64,000 nt of DNA from Desulfobulbaceae bacterium (GCA_024227155.1 JAAELB010000101.1:28503-92502); one strand, 5' to 3'. Numbered from the stretch's first letter, positions 35,274 through 44,804 are shown. Translations and numbers: made by a program. The notes: generated by a model from the sequence alone, not told the origin.

Positions 35274-35365
35274 CAATACTGATGGACTCGTAAAAACTCT
35301 GATCTACTTCGTTGTAGGTCTTGAGCGACGATTCACCGTACCATATTGTCTTTAACAATACTGAT
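35264..35365. mobile_element. Family B half-element (62 bp) bracketed by a perfect 20 bp direct repeat
   Basis: TTGTCTTTAACAATACTGAT occurs at 35264-35283 and again at 35346-35365. Between them lie 62 bases (35284-35345) that match, in reverse complement, the right half of the family B element at 50879-51034 (ACTCGTAAAAACT, CTACTTCGTTGTAGG, TTGAGCGACGATTC). The left 20-mer contains the yraN stop codon. The arrangement looks like an insertion with a 20 bp duplication of target sequence. Confidence 0.75.
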
Positions 35366-35391
35366 TTTCATCTTTATCCTTAATGTTGTTA

Positions 35392-35548
35392 TTTAGTGCC
35401 TTACTCAATAAAAACAGCAATAAAAAACAGGTAGCGCAGACTCCGAGAAAAATGGAAAGTATTTTAACATTAGGAACTTAAACTAACCTCCGTGGCACTT
35501 ATCCCCCTCAAGGAGGGACTGAACTGAGTACCCCCTTGTGGGGTGTTG
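35392..35548 (-). repeat. Family A intergenic repeat, full-length copy
   Basis: The copy runs in reverse. It begins TTTAGTGCCTTACTCAATAA with an AACAG(C)AATAAAAAACAG stretch that matches the end of the copy at 51442-51573. It continues to GGCACTTATCCCCC (35494-35507) and closes with ACCCCCTTGTGGGGTGTT, identical in reverse to 7888-7906. Together with the family B half-element it fills most of the 323-base gap between yraN and pdxA. Confidence 0.7.
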
Positions 35549-35596
35549 CTACCGTTCATCTTTGAAATGTTTCTTTTTCTCTGTACAGTGTAATTT

Positions 35597-36607
35597 ATGA
35601 ATATAATAGGTATTACCATGGGTTGCCCAGCAGGCATAGGCCCAGAGATCATCTTAAAATACTTTTCCTCCCTGGGGTCTGACCACTCCTCTGACGTTCG
35701 TCCTGTAATACTGGGAGATCCAACAGTACTTGAAATGAGTGCCAAGAATCTAGCCCTCGCACAACCGAACCTGCAACTTTGGCAACCCGGGAGTCCTCTC
35801 CCTGAGCAGGGCATTCCCATAGTCAAGCTATCATCCCTTAGCCAGCAGGATATAGTCTGGGGCAGTCCTAATCTCAGCACTGCTAAGGCCATGGCTGCCT
35901 ATATTGAACATGGGGTTAAGTTAATCAATGAGAAGCTGATCGACGGCATAACAACCTGTCCCATCTCTAAAGCCTCCCTCAATTCGGCTGGATATAACTT
36001 TCCCGGCCACACCGAAATGCTCGGCAGCCTCACCTGCTCCGATGGTTATGTCATGATGATGGCGGGTACCAAACTACGCATAACCCTCGTTACCATCCAT
36101 TATGCCTTAAAAGATGTTCCTGAAAAAATCACAGAAGCGGGGGTATTAGAACTCATACATACCACGCACCAGTCCCTTACAACCGATTTTGGCATAAAAA
36201 ACCCGAAAATTGCAGTAGCAGCTCTCAATCCCCATGCTGGTGAGGATAAACTTTTTGGAGTGGAAGAGAGTAATACGATTGTCCCGGCCATTAATAGGGC
36301 ACGTAAACAAAACATTTATGCCTCCGGGCCTTATCCACCTGACACTGTTTTCAATAAGGCTGTTGCTGGAGATTTTGATGCGGTGGTGTGCATGTATCAC
36401 GATCAGGGACTAATCCCCTTTAAGCTTCTACACTTCGAAGACGGTGTGAATGTCACCCTAGGTTTACCAATTGTGAGAACCTCTGTTGATCACGGTACTG
36501 CATACGATATTGCCGGCAAAGGGGTTGCGAGTTATTTGAGCCTGCAGGAAGCGGTAAAACTGGCGGGGACAATTTGTAACAACAGAAATTCTGTGACTAA
36601 CCAATGA
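35597..36607 (+). CDS. pdxA: 4-hydroxythreonine-4-phosphate dehydrogenase
   Basis: A 336-residue NAD-dependent, metal-dependent enzyme of pyridoxal phosphate synthesis (DXP-dependent route). It begins NIIGITMGCPAGIGPEIILK, typical of PdxA. Metal ligands come from the FPGHTEM, LNPHAGE and MYHDQGLIPFK segments (His in each). The stop overlaps the tmk start (ATGA), so both are cotranscribed. Confidence 0.95.
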   Translation: MNIIGITMGCPAGIGPEIILKYFSSLGSDHSSDVRPVILGDPTVLEMSAKNLALAQPNLQLWQPGSPLPEQGIPIVKLSSLSQQDIVWGSPNLSTAKAMAAYIEHGVKLINEKLIDGITTCPISKASLNSAGYNFPGHTEMLGSLTCSDGYVMMMAGTKLRITLVTIHYALKDVPEKITEAGVLELIHTTHQSLTTDFGIKNPKIAVAALNPHAGEDKLFGVEESNTIVPAINRARKQNIYASGPYPPDTVFNKAVAGDFDAVVCMYHDQGLIPFKLLHFEDGVNVTLGLPIVRTSVDHGTAYDIAGKGVASYLSLQEAVKLAGTICNNRNSVTNQ

Positions 36608-37254
36608 TACATCCTACAAACAAAGACGAGAAGAAAGGCGTACTGATCGTATTTGAGGGTACAGACGGAACGGGGAAATCGACTCAGCAGAAACTGCTCG
36701 CTGACTACCTGAACTCACTTGGACACCAGGTCGTAACAACCAGAGAGCCAACAGATGGTCCCTTCGGCCAGAAAATACGAAATCTTTATGTTAATCGTGG
36801 TAACTACACAGCAGAAGATGAACTTTCACTCTTTTTAAATGACAGAAGAGAGCATGTAGAGACCTTGCTTACCCCCGCACTTAATGAGGGAAAAATAATA
36901 CTCTGTGACAGATATTTTCTCTCCACAGTTGCCTACCAGGGAGCCATTGGTTTTGATATAGAAGACCTTCTACAACGTAATTCCTTTGCCCCTGATCCCG
37001 ATATCGCTTTACTTTTTCAGGCCCCCTTGGAAACCGGAAGACATAGAATTACTTCCGGGCGTGGTGACACCCTCAATGACTTTGAAAAGAGTGAAAGCCT
37101 GGTACGGGTAGCGGAAATTTTCCGCTCAATTAATCGGTCATACATTCAGCCTGTGGATGCAACCGGTTCAATAGAAGAGGTTCATCAGAGGGTTGTCAGC
37201 CTTGTCCTGCCGTTGCTGTCAGGGCTGCCAGGGCCGTCATTAGCTCAGGAGTAA
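36604..37254 (+). CDS. tmk: Thymidylate kinase
   Basis: A 216-residue P-loop kinase phosphorylating dTMP to dTDP. Walker A is FEGTDGTGKST near residue 16, the dTMP-binding TREPTDGPFG segment follows, and the LID region is near ITSGRGDT. The DRYFLSTVAYQG segment contains the conserved DR(Y/F). It is translationally coupled to pdxA and followed one base later by the TPR lipoprotein gene. Confidence 0.94.
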   Translation: MIHPTNKDEKKGVLIVFEGTDGTGKSTQQKLLADYLNSLGHQVVTTREPTDGPFGQKIRNLYVNRGNYTAEDELSLFLNDRREHVETLLTPALNEGKIILCDRYFLSTVAYQGAIGFDIEDLLQRNSFAPDPDIALLFQAPLETGRHRITSGRGDTLNDFEKSESLVRVAEIFRSINRSYIQPVDATGSIEEVHQRVVSLVLPLLSGLPGPSLAQE

Positions 37255-37255
37255 C

Positions 37256-38947
37256 ATGAAGAACCTGCTCATATCATCTATTGTTTTCATTTCTCTCTTA
37301 GCTGGCTGTGCATCCCATACTCAGTTGCCAAAGAAACAGATTGACAATGACCAGGAAGATCTCTCCTGCGCCTATTTTTATTTCCTATGGGGGGCCCATG
37401 CGGAATTTGATGAACACTATTCCGAGGCCCTGGAGGCGTATGAAAAAGCATTGATATGTGACCCAAAAGCCGGTTACGTCAAAGAGAAACTCCCTATCCT
37501 TATGTTAAAAATGGGCGAATTTGACCAGGCTGCCGCCTGGCTCTCTGCCGCCATTGTCGAGCACCCAAAAAATGATACATATAAACTTTTTCTAGCAAAT
37601 CTCTACGTTCAACAAGATAAGATTCCAAAGGCCATCACACTGTATCGCAATGTACTGGAAAATGATCCTGATAATGAAGCTGTTATTGTACGCTTAGGAC
37701 TTTTGTACAGTCGTGAAGAGCAATATGATGTTGCAGAGGGATTATTCAGGAAACTTCTGCAAAAAAATGAGCTGTCATATTTTACTCGTCTCTCTCTGGC
37801 AAGACTTCTGAAACTGCGAAAAAACTATGACGAAGCCATCACAGAATATGAAAAAGCCCTAAGTCTAAACTGGTCTAAAGAACTGGCCTATGAGCTCGGT
37901 TTTCTTTATGTCAACAGAAACCAACTCGATGATGCTTTACGTATATACACAACCATAACAGAAAACGATCAGTTCGACGAACGGGGCTCCCTCAGCCGAA
38001 TTCAGGCTCTTCTAGATCTCAAACGCTACGAAGAGGCAATGAATGCACTAAACAGACTAAAACACTTCTCTAATAACCCGGAGAGAATAGATCTTATAAT
38101 CAGTAAGGTATTGCTTCAGCAGAAGCAGACTGAAAAAGCCAAAGGGATTCTGCTTCAACTGGTAAACACAAGTGAAGCCACCGAACCAAAGTATATGTTA
38201 GCCCTTCTCGCTTTTCAGGATGAAGATTATGAAACCAGCCTCCATTATCTTGGCAAGATTGGAGCAGCCAGTGAAGAATTTGAAGAGGCAGTCTATCTCC
38301 AGACCCGTATCTTCAGAGAGCAGGAAGAACTGCAGAAAGCAATCCATTTACTAAAAACCTGTACCAGTGAAGAAAAGAGCAGTTCTCCTCTCTTTTTCGC
38401 CCTACTGTCCTCTCTCTATCAAGACCAGGGCAAGATCCAGGAAGCGGTCACCACAATGGAAACCGCTGTCACCACATATCCTGAGAACCATCAGCTTCTG
38501 TTCGAATACGGCCTGCTCCTTGAAAAAAAAGGTGAGCACCAAAATGCTTTGTCAAAAATGGAAATGGTCTTAAGCCTACAATCTAATCACCCTGAGGCAT
38601 TAAACTTTATTGGGTATACATGGGCAGACAACAATATTCATCTTGAAAAAGCACTCCTCTATATACAAAAGGCAAGCGAGTTAAAACCTGACAATGGCTT
38701 TATTATGGATAGCTTGGGATGGGTCTACTTTCGACAGGGAAAATATGAGGAAGCCGCAAAAACTCTGGAAAAGTCCCTGCTGCTTGAACCGGAAGATCCA
38801 CATATTTATGAACACCTCGGGGATGTGTATACGGCTCTTGAAAATTATGAAAAAGCTTTAACAATCTATAAACAGGCCTATGAGTTGTTTGAGGATGAAG
38901 AGAAGAAAAAAAGCGTCAAGGGAAAAATTGATGCCCTGGAACAATAA
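37256..38947 (+). CDS. TPR-repeat lipoprotein
   Basis: A 563-residue protein with a lipoprotein signal peptide (lipobox LLAGC, Cys18) and about 13 tetratricopeptide repeats filling the rest of the chain. Examples are ALEAYEKALICDPKAG near the start and the tail repeats YEEAAKTLEKSLLLEPEDP and YEKALTIYKQAYELFE. It is presumably anchored in the outer or inner membrane facing the periplasm, acting as a scaffold. It starts one base after the tmk stop and overlaps the LolB-like gene. Partners are unknown; the adjacent LolB-like lipoprotein suggests work in envelope lipoprotein handling. Confidence 0.88.
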   Translation: MKNLLISSIVFISLLAGCASHTQLPKKQIDNDQEDLSCAYFYFLWGAHAEFDEHYSEALEAYEKALICDPKAGYVKEKLPILMLKMGEFDQAAAWLSAAIVEHPKNDTYKLFLANLYVQQDKIPKAITLYRNVLENDPDNEAVIVRLGLLYSREEQYDVAEGLFRKLLQKNELSYFTRLSLARLLKLRKNYDEAITEYEKALSLNWSKELAYELGFLYVNRNQLDDALRIYTTITENDQFDERGSLSRIQALLDLKRYEEAMNALNRLKHFSNNPERIDLIISKVLLQQKQTEKAKGILLQLVNTSEATEPKYMLALLAFQDEDYETSLHYLGKIGAASEEFEEAVYLQTRIFREQEELQKAIHLLKTCTSEEKSSSPLFFALLSSLYQDQGKIQEAVTTMETAVTTYPENHQLLFEYGLLLEKKGEHQNALSKMEMVLSLQSNHPEALNFIGYTWADNNIHLEKALLYIQKASELKPDNGFIMDSLGWVYFRQGKYEEAAKTLEKSLLLEPEDPHIYEHLGDVYTALENYEKALTIYKQAYELFEDEEKKKSVKGKIDALEQ

Positions 38948-39758
38948 AGATTTTCTGCCAAAACTTGCCACGATTGCGTTTATGGTGCTGTTTATCTCAG
39001 CAACCCTGTTAAGTGGTTGTGCGGTGAAACAGTGGACAGATCCTTTACAGGAGAACGAATACGATTCTGCTGTTCAATTATTAGATGTAATGACAACCCG
39101 GGACGCTGCCTGTGGCAAGACTATGGTTGCGGATCTTGAGCTTTATTACTCTTCACCATTTGAAAAGAGGGCTCTGGACGGTTTTTTCCAATTTTCATTC
39201 CCCTCATCATATAAATATATTGTCACAAATCCTTTTGGCCAGACCCTATGGGGTGTTGCCGGGGACCAGAAAAACTATCAGTCGCTAAATACCTCACAAA
39301 ATCAATACACAGCTGGCGGACTCGATTCCTTTGCTTTACGGTATAACCTCCCGCTATTCCTTTTGCACGGAAACTGGGCTAACTGGCTCACGGCAAGAAA
39401 CGAGTATAATAGTGAGTCCATCACCGCTATCAGAAATGACAGGGAAGCACGAGGGATATGGATAACCCTGCAAACCAACAAGGTAGAGAAATATTCTAAT
39501 CACCTGCTCATTGACAGGGAACTGAGACGAATCCTGATGCGAATTGTCAGCGATAAAAACGAACAACACCTTGCAACAATAGAGTATGACAGGTACATCC
39601 AAACAGGGAGTTGTCAGCAACCTTTAGAGATAACAATTAACGGCCTCGACTATGGAGTGAGTATACGTCTTGAGCTTGATAACGTTGAACTCATTGATGA
39701 GGCCACCAAATACTCCCTGCCGTACCCGAAAAACTACCTTAAGCGATTCCTGCCATGA
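38931..39758 (+). CDS. LolB-like outer-membrane lipoprotein
   Basis: A 275-residue lipoprotein with signal peptide and lipobox LLSGC near residue 30. The mature part has a predicted beta-rich, LolA/LolB-like fold with FQFSFPSSYKYIVTNPFGQTL and the alternating hydrophobic strands of that family. LolB receives lipoproteins from LolA and inserts them in the outer membrane; assignment is by general likeness. ATG at 38931 overlaps the TPR gene end by 17 bases. The frame is open further back, but that N-terminus would be charged and would bury the signal peptide. Confidence 0.7.
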   Translation: MPWNNKDFLPKLATIAFMVLFISATLLSGCAVKQWTDPLQENEYDSAVQLLDVMTTRDAACGKTMVADLELYYSSPFEKRALDGFFQFSFPSSYKYIVTNPFGQTLWGVAGDQKNYQSLNTSQNQYTAGGLDSFALRYNLPLFLLHGNWANWLTARNEYNSESITAIRNDREARGIWITLQTNKVEKYSNHLLIDRELRRILMRIVSDKNEQHLATIEYDRYIQTGSCQQPLEITINGLDYGVSIRLELDNVELIDEATKYSLPYPKNYLKRFLP

Positions 39759-39769
39759 CAACATCACTT

Positions 39770-39912
39770 AGGAGCTTGTCTGAGAATAGATTTTTTGTTC
39801 AAAATCGAAGAATTTTCACAAAATAAGCACAGCCATATAACTGATATTGCGAGCATTATTTTTTGACAATTCTAAAGAGTTTGGGCAAAAGGGCATTCTC
39901 GGACAGCCTCCT
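39770..39912. mobile_element. Family D: 143 bp MITE-like element with imperfect terminal inverted repeats
   Basis: AGGAGCTTGTCTGAGAAT (39770-39787) is matched in reverse complement by ATTCTCGGACAGCCTCCT (39895-39912) at 15 of 18 positions. The similarity continues inward for about a dozen more bases (TTTTG then CAAA in both arms). There is no open frame inside. It fills the space between the converging LolB-like and AMIN-domain genes. No clear target duplication was found. Confidence 0.6.
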
Positions 39913-39916
39913 ACTC

Positions 39917-40825
39917 CTACTCCTTAGCTTTTTCCCTGTCCACCTCATTTACTATAAGAACAAAGATATTGTCGTTTTTGAAAAAGACCTGCTGCAAATC
40001 ATAGTCTTTATCTGGAACCAGGTCGAGAACCACCCGAACTTTCCGGGGGTCATTATGCAAAGCTGTGCGAATGCTCTCCACGAATTTGCCGCCCGCGACC
40101 AGATTTGTATCAACCCCGAGTGCAAGGGAGGCATCAATGAAATCGCAAAAAACCCTTGGCCTCTCTTTTTCTAATGCCGTAACAGATGGTGGATGAAAAT
40201 CATTTAAATAAAATTTAACCATCTCTCCTTTATTAGAAGAATCATCAAAAGTAATTCGTTCAAGTTCGGGACTAGGTAAAATATTGGCTATATCAGAAAT
40301 AGTGCTGTCCGCTTTCTTTGGGTCAACGACGGGCTGCTTCTCCGGCTCCCCGATAGCCTCTCCCGCTTGTTTCAACGGTTTTGGCTTACCCGCAATTGTT
40401 CCCACCTGCGGCCCCGACAGTATAATTTTCAAAAGATGTTTTTTTTCATCAAAATCGTGCTTATACTGAACCGGTGTGGTAGTCGGCAGATCAACAACAA
40501 CGCGGGTTTTAAGCACTGGTTTCCTGTGAACACCCGTGCGAACAGAGAGAGCTAGCTCACCATCAGGCAAGTCGATCGATTTCTCACCATGGTATTCAGC
40601 TCCGGTGAAATCCAGAACAAGCCGTGGCCTTTCACCTTTGAGGGTGAAGATATGAAATGGTACAGGACCACTGAACTTAAAAAGGAGTACCTCTTTTGTT
40701 GCAGATTCCTTTTTATAGCTAATCGATTCAATTGCGATAACATCACGCTGTGCACCAAAGGCAAGTGGTGCTGAGAAAATACACAAACAAATACAGATTA
40801 TTGTAAAAACTGACAACCTACGCAT
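39917..40825 (-). CDS. Periplasmic AMIN-domain protein
   Basis: A 302-residue exported protein with a signal peptide (about 1-26, ending PLAFGA) and two AMIN-type domains: about 30-135, with RPRLVLDFTGA, and about 195-300, with RPRVFCDFIDA. A Pro/Lys-rich linker joins them. AMIN domains direct envelope proteins, such as amidases and secretins, to peptidoglycan or the division site. No enzymatic domain is attached. The frame is open another 69 codons upstream, but the ATG at 40825 has an AAGGA site and starts a normal signal peptide. It is divergent from the radical SAM gene. Confidence 0.82.
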   Translation of the reverse strand: MRRLSVFTIICICLCIFSAPLAFGAQRDVIAIESISYKKESATKEVLLFKFSGPVPFHIFTLKGERPRLVLDFTGAEYHGEKSIDLPDGELALSVRTGVHRKPVLKTRVVVDLPTTTPVQYKHDFDEKKHLLKIILSGPQVGTIAGKPKPLKQAGEAIGEPEKQPVVDPKKADSTISDIANILPSPELERITFDDSSNKGEMVKFYLNDFHPPSVTALEKERPRVFCDFIDASLALGVDTNLVAGGKFVESIRTALHNDPRKVRVVLDLVPDKDYDLQQVFFKNDNIFVLIVNEVDREKAKE

Positions 40826-40841
40826 AAAGGTATCCTTTTTA

Positions 40842-40876
40842 TTTATTATTACAGCTTCTATGGAGTAAGACACTAC
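40842..40876 (+). repeat. Family A repeat, end fragment
   Basis: The 35 bases with TATTACAGCTTCTAT followed by GGAGTAAGACACTAC match the end of the copy at 51442-51573 (51539-51573) with about five differences. Only this end is present, in the 150-base gap between the AMIN and radical SAM genes. Confidence 0.55.
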
Positions 40877-40975
40877 ACTACAGTTAATTCTCAGAGATAT
40901 CCAGTCAGCTCTTTTCCCATGTGCAGCTACAACCTCAATAACATTTATTTTTAAATTTTTTTTCCCGGTATACTG

Positions 40976-43516
40976 ATGACAGATCGTAAAATTCTCTCCG
41001 CTATAACCAGACCAGGCCGCTATCTTGGCCATGAGTATAATTCATCCCCTAAGAACTGGCAGGAGGCCAAGGTCCGCTTCGGTCTAATCTTCCCCGACCT
41101 CTATGAAATTGGCATGTCCCACCAGGGACTGCAAATTCTCTATCACATCTTAAACAGACAGAAAGACTATCTGGCTGAGAGATGTTATTGTCCCGACACA
41201 GATGTTGAACAACTGTTGAGAACAGAGCAGGAACCTCTTGTCAGTCTGGAGACAAGTCGGCCCTTAGGAGAATTTGATATCTTAGGGTTCACACTACCCT
41301 ATGAACTGTGCTACACCAACATTTTAACCGTTCTTGATCTTGCCTCTATCCCATTTTATTCCAATGAACGAGACGATTCATACCCATTGATTATTGGAGG
41401 TGGTGCATGCTCTATGAACCCCGAACCGGTTGCGGATTTTTTTGACGCTATTCTTCTTGGTGACGGTGAAGAGGCGATAGTAGAAGTCGCTGCTCTCATT
41501 AAAATGTCCAAGGAAGAGAATCTTACCAGGGAGCAGACGATTCTCCGCCTGGCGACTCTTGAGGGAGTATATATTCCCTCTCACTTTAAACCGGTCTATA
41601 TAGAAAACGATCCTCTTAATCGCCTTGAAGTGATCGAAAACAAAACAGGCCTTCTAAGCAACATCCACCGAAGAATTGTTGCCAACCTCGATGACGTAGA
41701 TCATCTCAAAGCACCTCTGGTCCCAAATGCCAAAATTGTCCACGACAGACTCGGAGTGGAGGTCGCAAGGGGCTGTACCAGAGGGTGTCGCTTTTGCCAG
41801 GCGGGTATAACCTATCGACCTGTGAGAGAGAGAACAGCCGAACAGGTTCTTCAACTGGCAGAGGAAGGCCTTGAGAATTCCGGATTTGAAGAACTTGCCC
41901 TGTTATCTCTTTCCACCGGCGATTACTCCTGTCTTGATCAGGCCCTACCGCCTTTAATGGATAAATTCGCGGAAAAGTATATCTCTGTTGCAATGCCATC
42001 CATGCGCGTGGGAACCCTGACCCCCGCAATTATGGAGCAGGTTAAAAGAGTGAGAAAAACAGGCTTCACCCTGGCACCTGAGGCGGGAAGCGAACGACTG
42101 CGCAGGGTTATAAATAAAGGCATTACTGAAGAGGATCTTCTCACCACCTGCACCAAGGCGTTTGAACTCGGATGGCGCATCATTAAGTGCTATTTCATGA
42201 TTGGCCTGCCCACAGAAACCGAAGAGGATATCGATTCGATAGCACATCTTGTTCGCAGAGTTATGGCCACCCGTGACGGGGGACAGGGACGCGGAAAAAA
42301 ACAGGTCAATGTCAGTGTTGGTACCTTTGTTCCTAAACCACACACTCCATTCCAGTGGGAAAGACAACTCTCCATAGAGGAAAGTAGTGCCAACATTCGA
42401 AGGCTCCAGGACAAATTGCCCCGCAAAGGTTGCAATCTGAAATACCATAACCAGAAAGTCAGTTTTCTTGAAGGGGTTTTCTCCCGTGGCGACAGGAGAC
42501 TTGCCCCTCTTTTAGAAATTGCCTGGAAAAAAGGAGCCCGTCTTGACGGCTGGTCCGAGCATTTCAACCTTCAATACTGGCAAGAGGCGGCCAGGGATTT
42601 AGCTCTTGATCTCGACAGTTACCTCAGAGCCAGAGATCTGGGCGAGGTTTTACCGTGGAGTCATCTTGAAACCGGTGTTGACCTGCAGTTTTTAAAAGAT
42701 GAATTAGAAAAATCCACAGAAGAGGTCTACACCCCGGATTGTCGTTATCATGCCTGTCAAAAATGCGGCCTGTGTGATTTTGAGACCCTTATGCCTATTG
42801 TCCATAACAGGCCAAGAAAAGAAACGGATTCACTCCCCTTGGGGAATGAACCCCAGAAAAAAGATGAGGCTCATTTCAAATATATTGTTCACTACAGCCG
42901 TACTGGTAACATCTGCTACCTTGGACATCTTGAGCTTTTACAGGTGATTTTCCGTGCCTTGCGCCGCGCCAACATCCCCACCAATTACAGCCAGGGATTT
43001 AACCCGTCTCCCAAAGTATCTTTTGGCCCGGCACTTCCCGTTGGCACGGAAAGCATGGCAGAATATCTGGTAATGGATCTTAAAACCCCGCTTAACAGCA
43101 TAAGCACCACCATAGCAACGATGAATGAAACCCTCGCACCGGGCCTTGTGGTCACAGGGATTGAACTCCATTCCGGTAAAATTCCCCAGAAAATCAAGCT
43201 TTACTACACTCTCACCCTGGAAACAGCAGCCACACCCGAACAACTAGAGAAAGCCGAAAACTTTCTGCTCTGTCCCACCTTCACAATGAAGAAAACACGC
43301 AAGGGCAAAACTAAAGAAATCGATATTCGCCCACTGGTCGAAAGATTTCATTTCACAACCCCACAAACCCTTGATATCGAGATGATTTCCGAAAGTACCA
43401 GGCCTGGAATTAAGCCGGTTGAAGCACTGACCGAAATCCTTGGCCTCAATAAAGACAGTGTACAAAAGGTGAAAATTGTAAAAAACAGCTGGATTCCCCT
43501 GGATGAGATGCGCTAA
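40976..43516 (+). CDS. B12-binding radical SAM protein fused to DUF2344 (TIGR03960/TIGR03936 type)
   Basis: An 846-residue fusion. The N-terminal 230 residues form a B12-binding-like domain (GLIFPDLYEIGMSHQGL). The radical SAM core has the cluster motif CTRGCRFC with Cys267, Cys271 and Cys274. A Cys-rich segment near 585-600 (CRYHACQKCGLC) may hold another metal. The last 220 residues are DUF2344, with IVHYSRTGNICYLGHLELLQ. Such fusions are frequent in delta-type bacteria and usually sit by RNase G; no rng gene is present here. The substrate is unknown, RNA modification being a suggestion only. Its end overlaps dacB by 14 bases. Confidence 0.88.
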   Translation: MTDRKILSAITRPGRYLGHEYNSSPKNWQEAKVRFGLIFPDLYEIGMSHQGLQILYHILNRQKDYLAERCYCPDTDVEQLLRTEQEPLVSLETSRPLGEFDILGFTLPYELCYTNILTVLDLASIPFYSNERDDSYPLIIGGGACSMNPEPVADFFDAILLGDGEEAIVEVAALIKMSKEENLTREQTILRLATLEGVYIPSHFKPVYIENDPLNRLEVIENKTGLLSNIHRRIVANLDDVDHLKAPLVPNAKIVHDRLGVEVARGCTRGCRFCQAGITYRPVRERTAEQVLQLAEEGLENSGFEELALLSLSTGDYSCLDQALPPLMDKFAEKYISVAMPSMRVGTLTPAIMEQVKRVRKTGFTLAPEAGSERLRRVINKGITEEDLLTTCTKAFELGWRIIKCYFMIGLPTETEEDIDSIAHLVRRVMATRDGGQGRGKKQVNVSVGTFVPKPHTPFQWERQLSIEESSANIRRLQDKLPRKGCNLKYHNQKVSFLEGVFSRGDRRLAPLLEIAWKKGARLDGWSEHFNLQYWQEAARDLALDLDSYLRARDLGEVLPWSHLETGVDLQFLKDELEKSTEEVYTPDCRYHACQKCGLCDFETLMPIVHNRPRKETDSLPLGNEPQKKDEAHFKYIVHYSRTGNICYLGHLELLQVIFRALRRANIPTNYSQGFNPSPKVSFGPALPVGTESMAEYLVMDLKTPLNSISTTIATMNETLAPGLVVTGIELHSGKIPQKIKLYYTLTLETAATPEQLEKAENFLLCPTFTMKKTRKGKTKEIDIRPLVERFHFTTPQTLDIEMISESTRPGIKPVEALTEILGLNKDSVQKVKIVKNSWIPLDEMR

Positions 43517-44729
43517 CTTGTGCAAAGGCAGACCGTCTTCTTTCCTCGCTGTAGTGCTGCTGTTTTTGTTGCCGACAGTAGCATGGAGCAGTACTCTACC
43601 ACCCTCCCATCTTATTCAAGAGGGTGGTTTTGTTGTGGAAGGGAGTTCTCCACCACTGCAACATCAACAGGATATTCTTTTCACCCCCGCCTCCACGCTC
43701 AAAATTTTTACCTGCCTTGCAGCCATTGAAAAACTCGGTAAGAATTTTCGTTTTGAAACACATTTTTTCCTCGATGATAAAAACAATCTCTACGTCAAAG
43801 GATTTGGAGATCCATTTCTTACCTCGGAAACTCTCGCAGCAATCTGCGCTCGCTTAAAAAAGCTTAACCTCTTACGGGTAAACACTCTCTATCTCGATGA
43901 CAGCAGTTTTAACCTCAAAGATGAGTCGACCCCACTACCCGGAAACTCAAGCAATCCATACGATGCCCCCAGTGGTGCTCTTGCGGTAAATTTCAATGCA
44001 CTGCCAGTCAAAGTCGATCAAAACGGCACCATCAGTTCTGGGGAACCACAAACCCCGCTCCTGCCTTTAATGGGGGAAGCGGCCATTGGACTTCCCAGCG
44101 GATTCCACCGGCTCAATATTGCTACCTTGGACCAGTCAAGCACAATCTCACCTGCGTTACGCTATGTGGGTGAACTCTTCAGCACTTTACTGCAGAAGGA
44201 GAAAATCAATTTAATAAATGGCTTCTCTGCTAAAACAGTTCCAGCTACCCTGTCCCCCATCTACATCCACAAAAGTGAACAAGCTCTCGTTGAAACCACT
44301 AGAGCATGTCTTCTCTATTCAAACAACTTCATTGCAAATCAACTTTTTCTTCGCCTTGGCATGCAAACCTACGGAGGTCCTGCCACGTGGAAAAAATCCA
44401 GGGATTTCATGGCTCACTATGCAATAAACTCGCTCATGCTTTCGCCGCAAAGTTTTACCATCAAAGACGGATCAGGACTGTCCCGGAAAAATAAAATAAC
44501 AGCTTCCGCACTCATAACAGTACTGAACAAATTCAAACCGTATGCACATTTATTGAACAGGCGAGGCTCTATCCTGCTCAAAAGTGGAACCCTTGAGGGA
44601 GTCTATTGTTATGCTGGATATTTCAAAAACAGTATCCGGATTGACGCCTTTGTTATACTGCTCAACCAGCATCTTAATAATCGGGAGCAACTACTCAACG
44701 CCCTTTTTGCCCTACACAAAAAGCAGTAA
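43503..44729 (+). CDS. dacB: D-alanyl-D-alanine carboxypeptidase/endopeptidase (PBP4, peptidase S13)
   Basis: A 408-residue secreted penicillin-binding protein. The signal peptide spans about 1-29. The SxxK motif is STLK (Ser64, Lys67) in TPASTLKIFT, the SxN motif is SNN in LLYSNNFIANQLF, and the KTG motif appears as KSG in LLKSGTLEG. It trims or cuts peptidoglycan peptides. It is shorter than E. coli PBP4 (477), with a reduced insert between SxxK and SxN. The start overlaps the radical SAM gene end by 14 bases. Confidence 0.9.
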   Translation: MRCANLCKGRPSSFLAVVLLFLLPTVAWSSTLPPSHLIQEGGFVVEGSSPPLQHQQDILFTPASTLKIFTCLAAIEKLGKNFRFETHFFLDDKNNLYVKGFGDPFLTSETLAAICARLKKLNLLRVNTLYLDDSSFNLKDESTPLPGNSSNPYDAPSGALAVNFNALPVKVDQNGTISSGEPQTPLLPLMGEAAIGLPSGFHRLNIATLDQSSTISPALRYVGELFSTLLQKEKINLINGFSAKTVPATLSPIYIHKSEQALVETTRACLLYSNNFIANQLFLRLGMQTYGGPATWKKSRDFMAHYAINSLMLSPQSFTIKDGSGLSRKNKITASALITVLNKFKPYAHLLNRRGSILLKSGTLEGVYCYAGYFKNSIRIDAFVILLNQHLNNREQLLNALFALHKKQ

Positions 44730-44760
44730 CAAGAATGGGATATTTCTGGAAACACAACCA

Positions 44761-44804
44761 TCATCAGGATACCAGCAGATTTTATTCATTTGGTATCCTG
44801 ATGA
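44761..44804. terminator. Hairpin between converging dacB and icd
   Basis: A perfect 14 bp inverted repeat: TCATCAGGATACCA (44761-44774) with TGGTATCCTGATGA (44791-44804), 16-base loop. No strong T-run follows on either strand. It is placed between two converging genes, so it probably ends both transcripts. Confidence 0.55.

Noticed and set aside
44761-44804. Perfect 14 bp inverted repeat as a further MITE
   Set aside because: Too short, with a unique loop and no target duplication; its place between converging genes fits a transcription stop.
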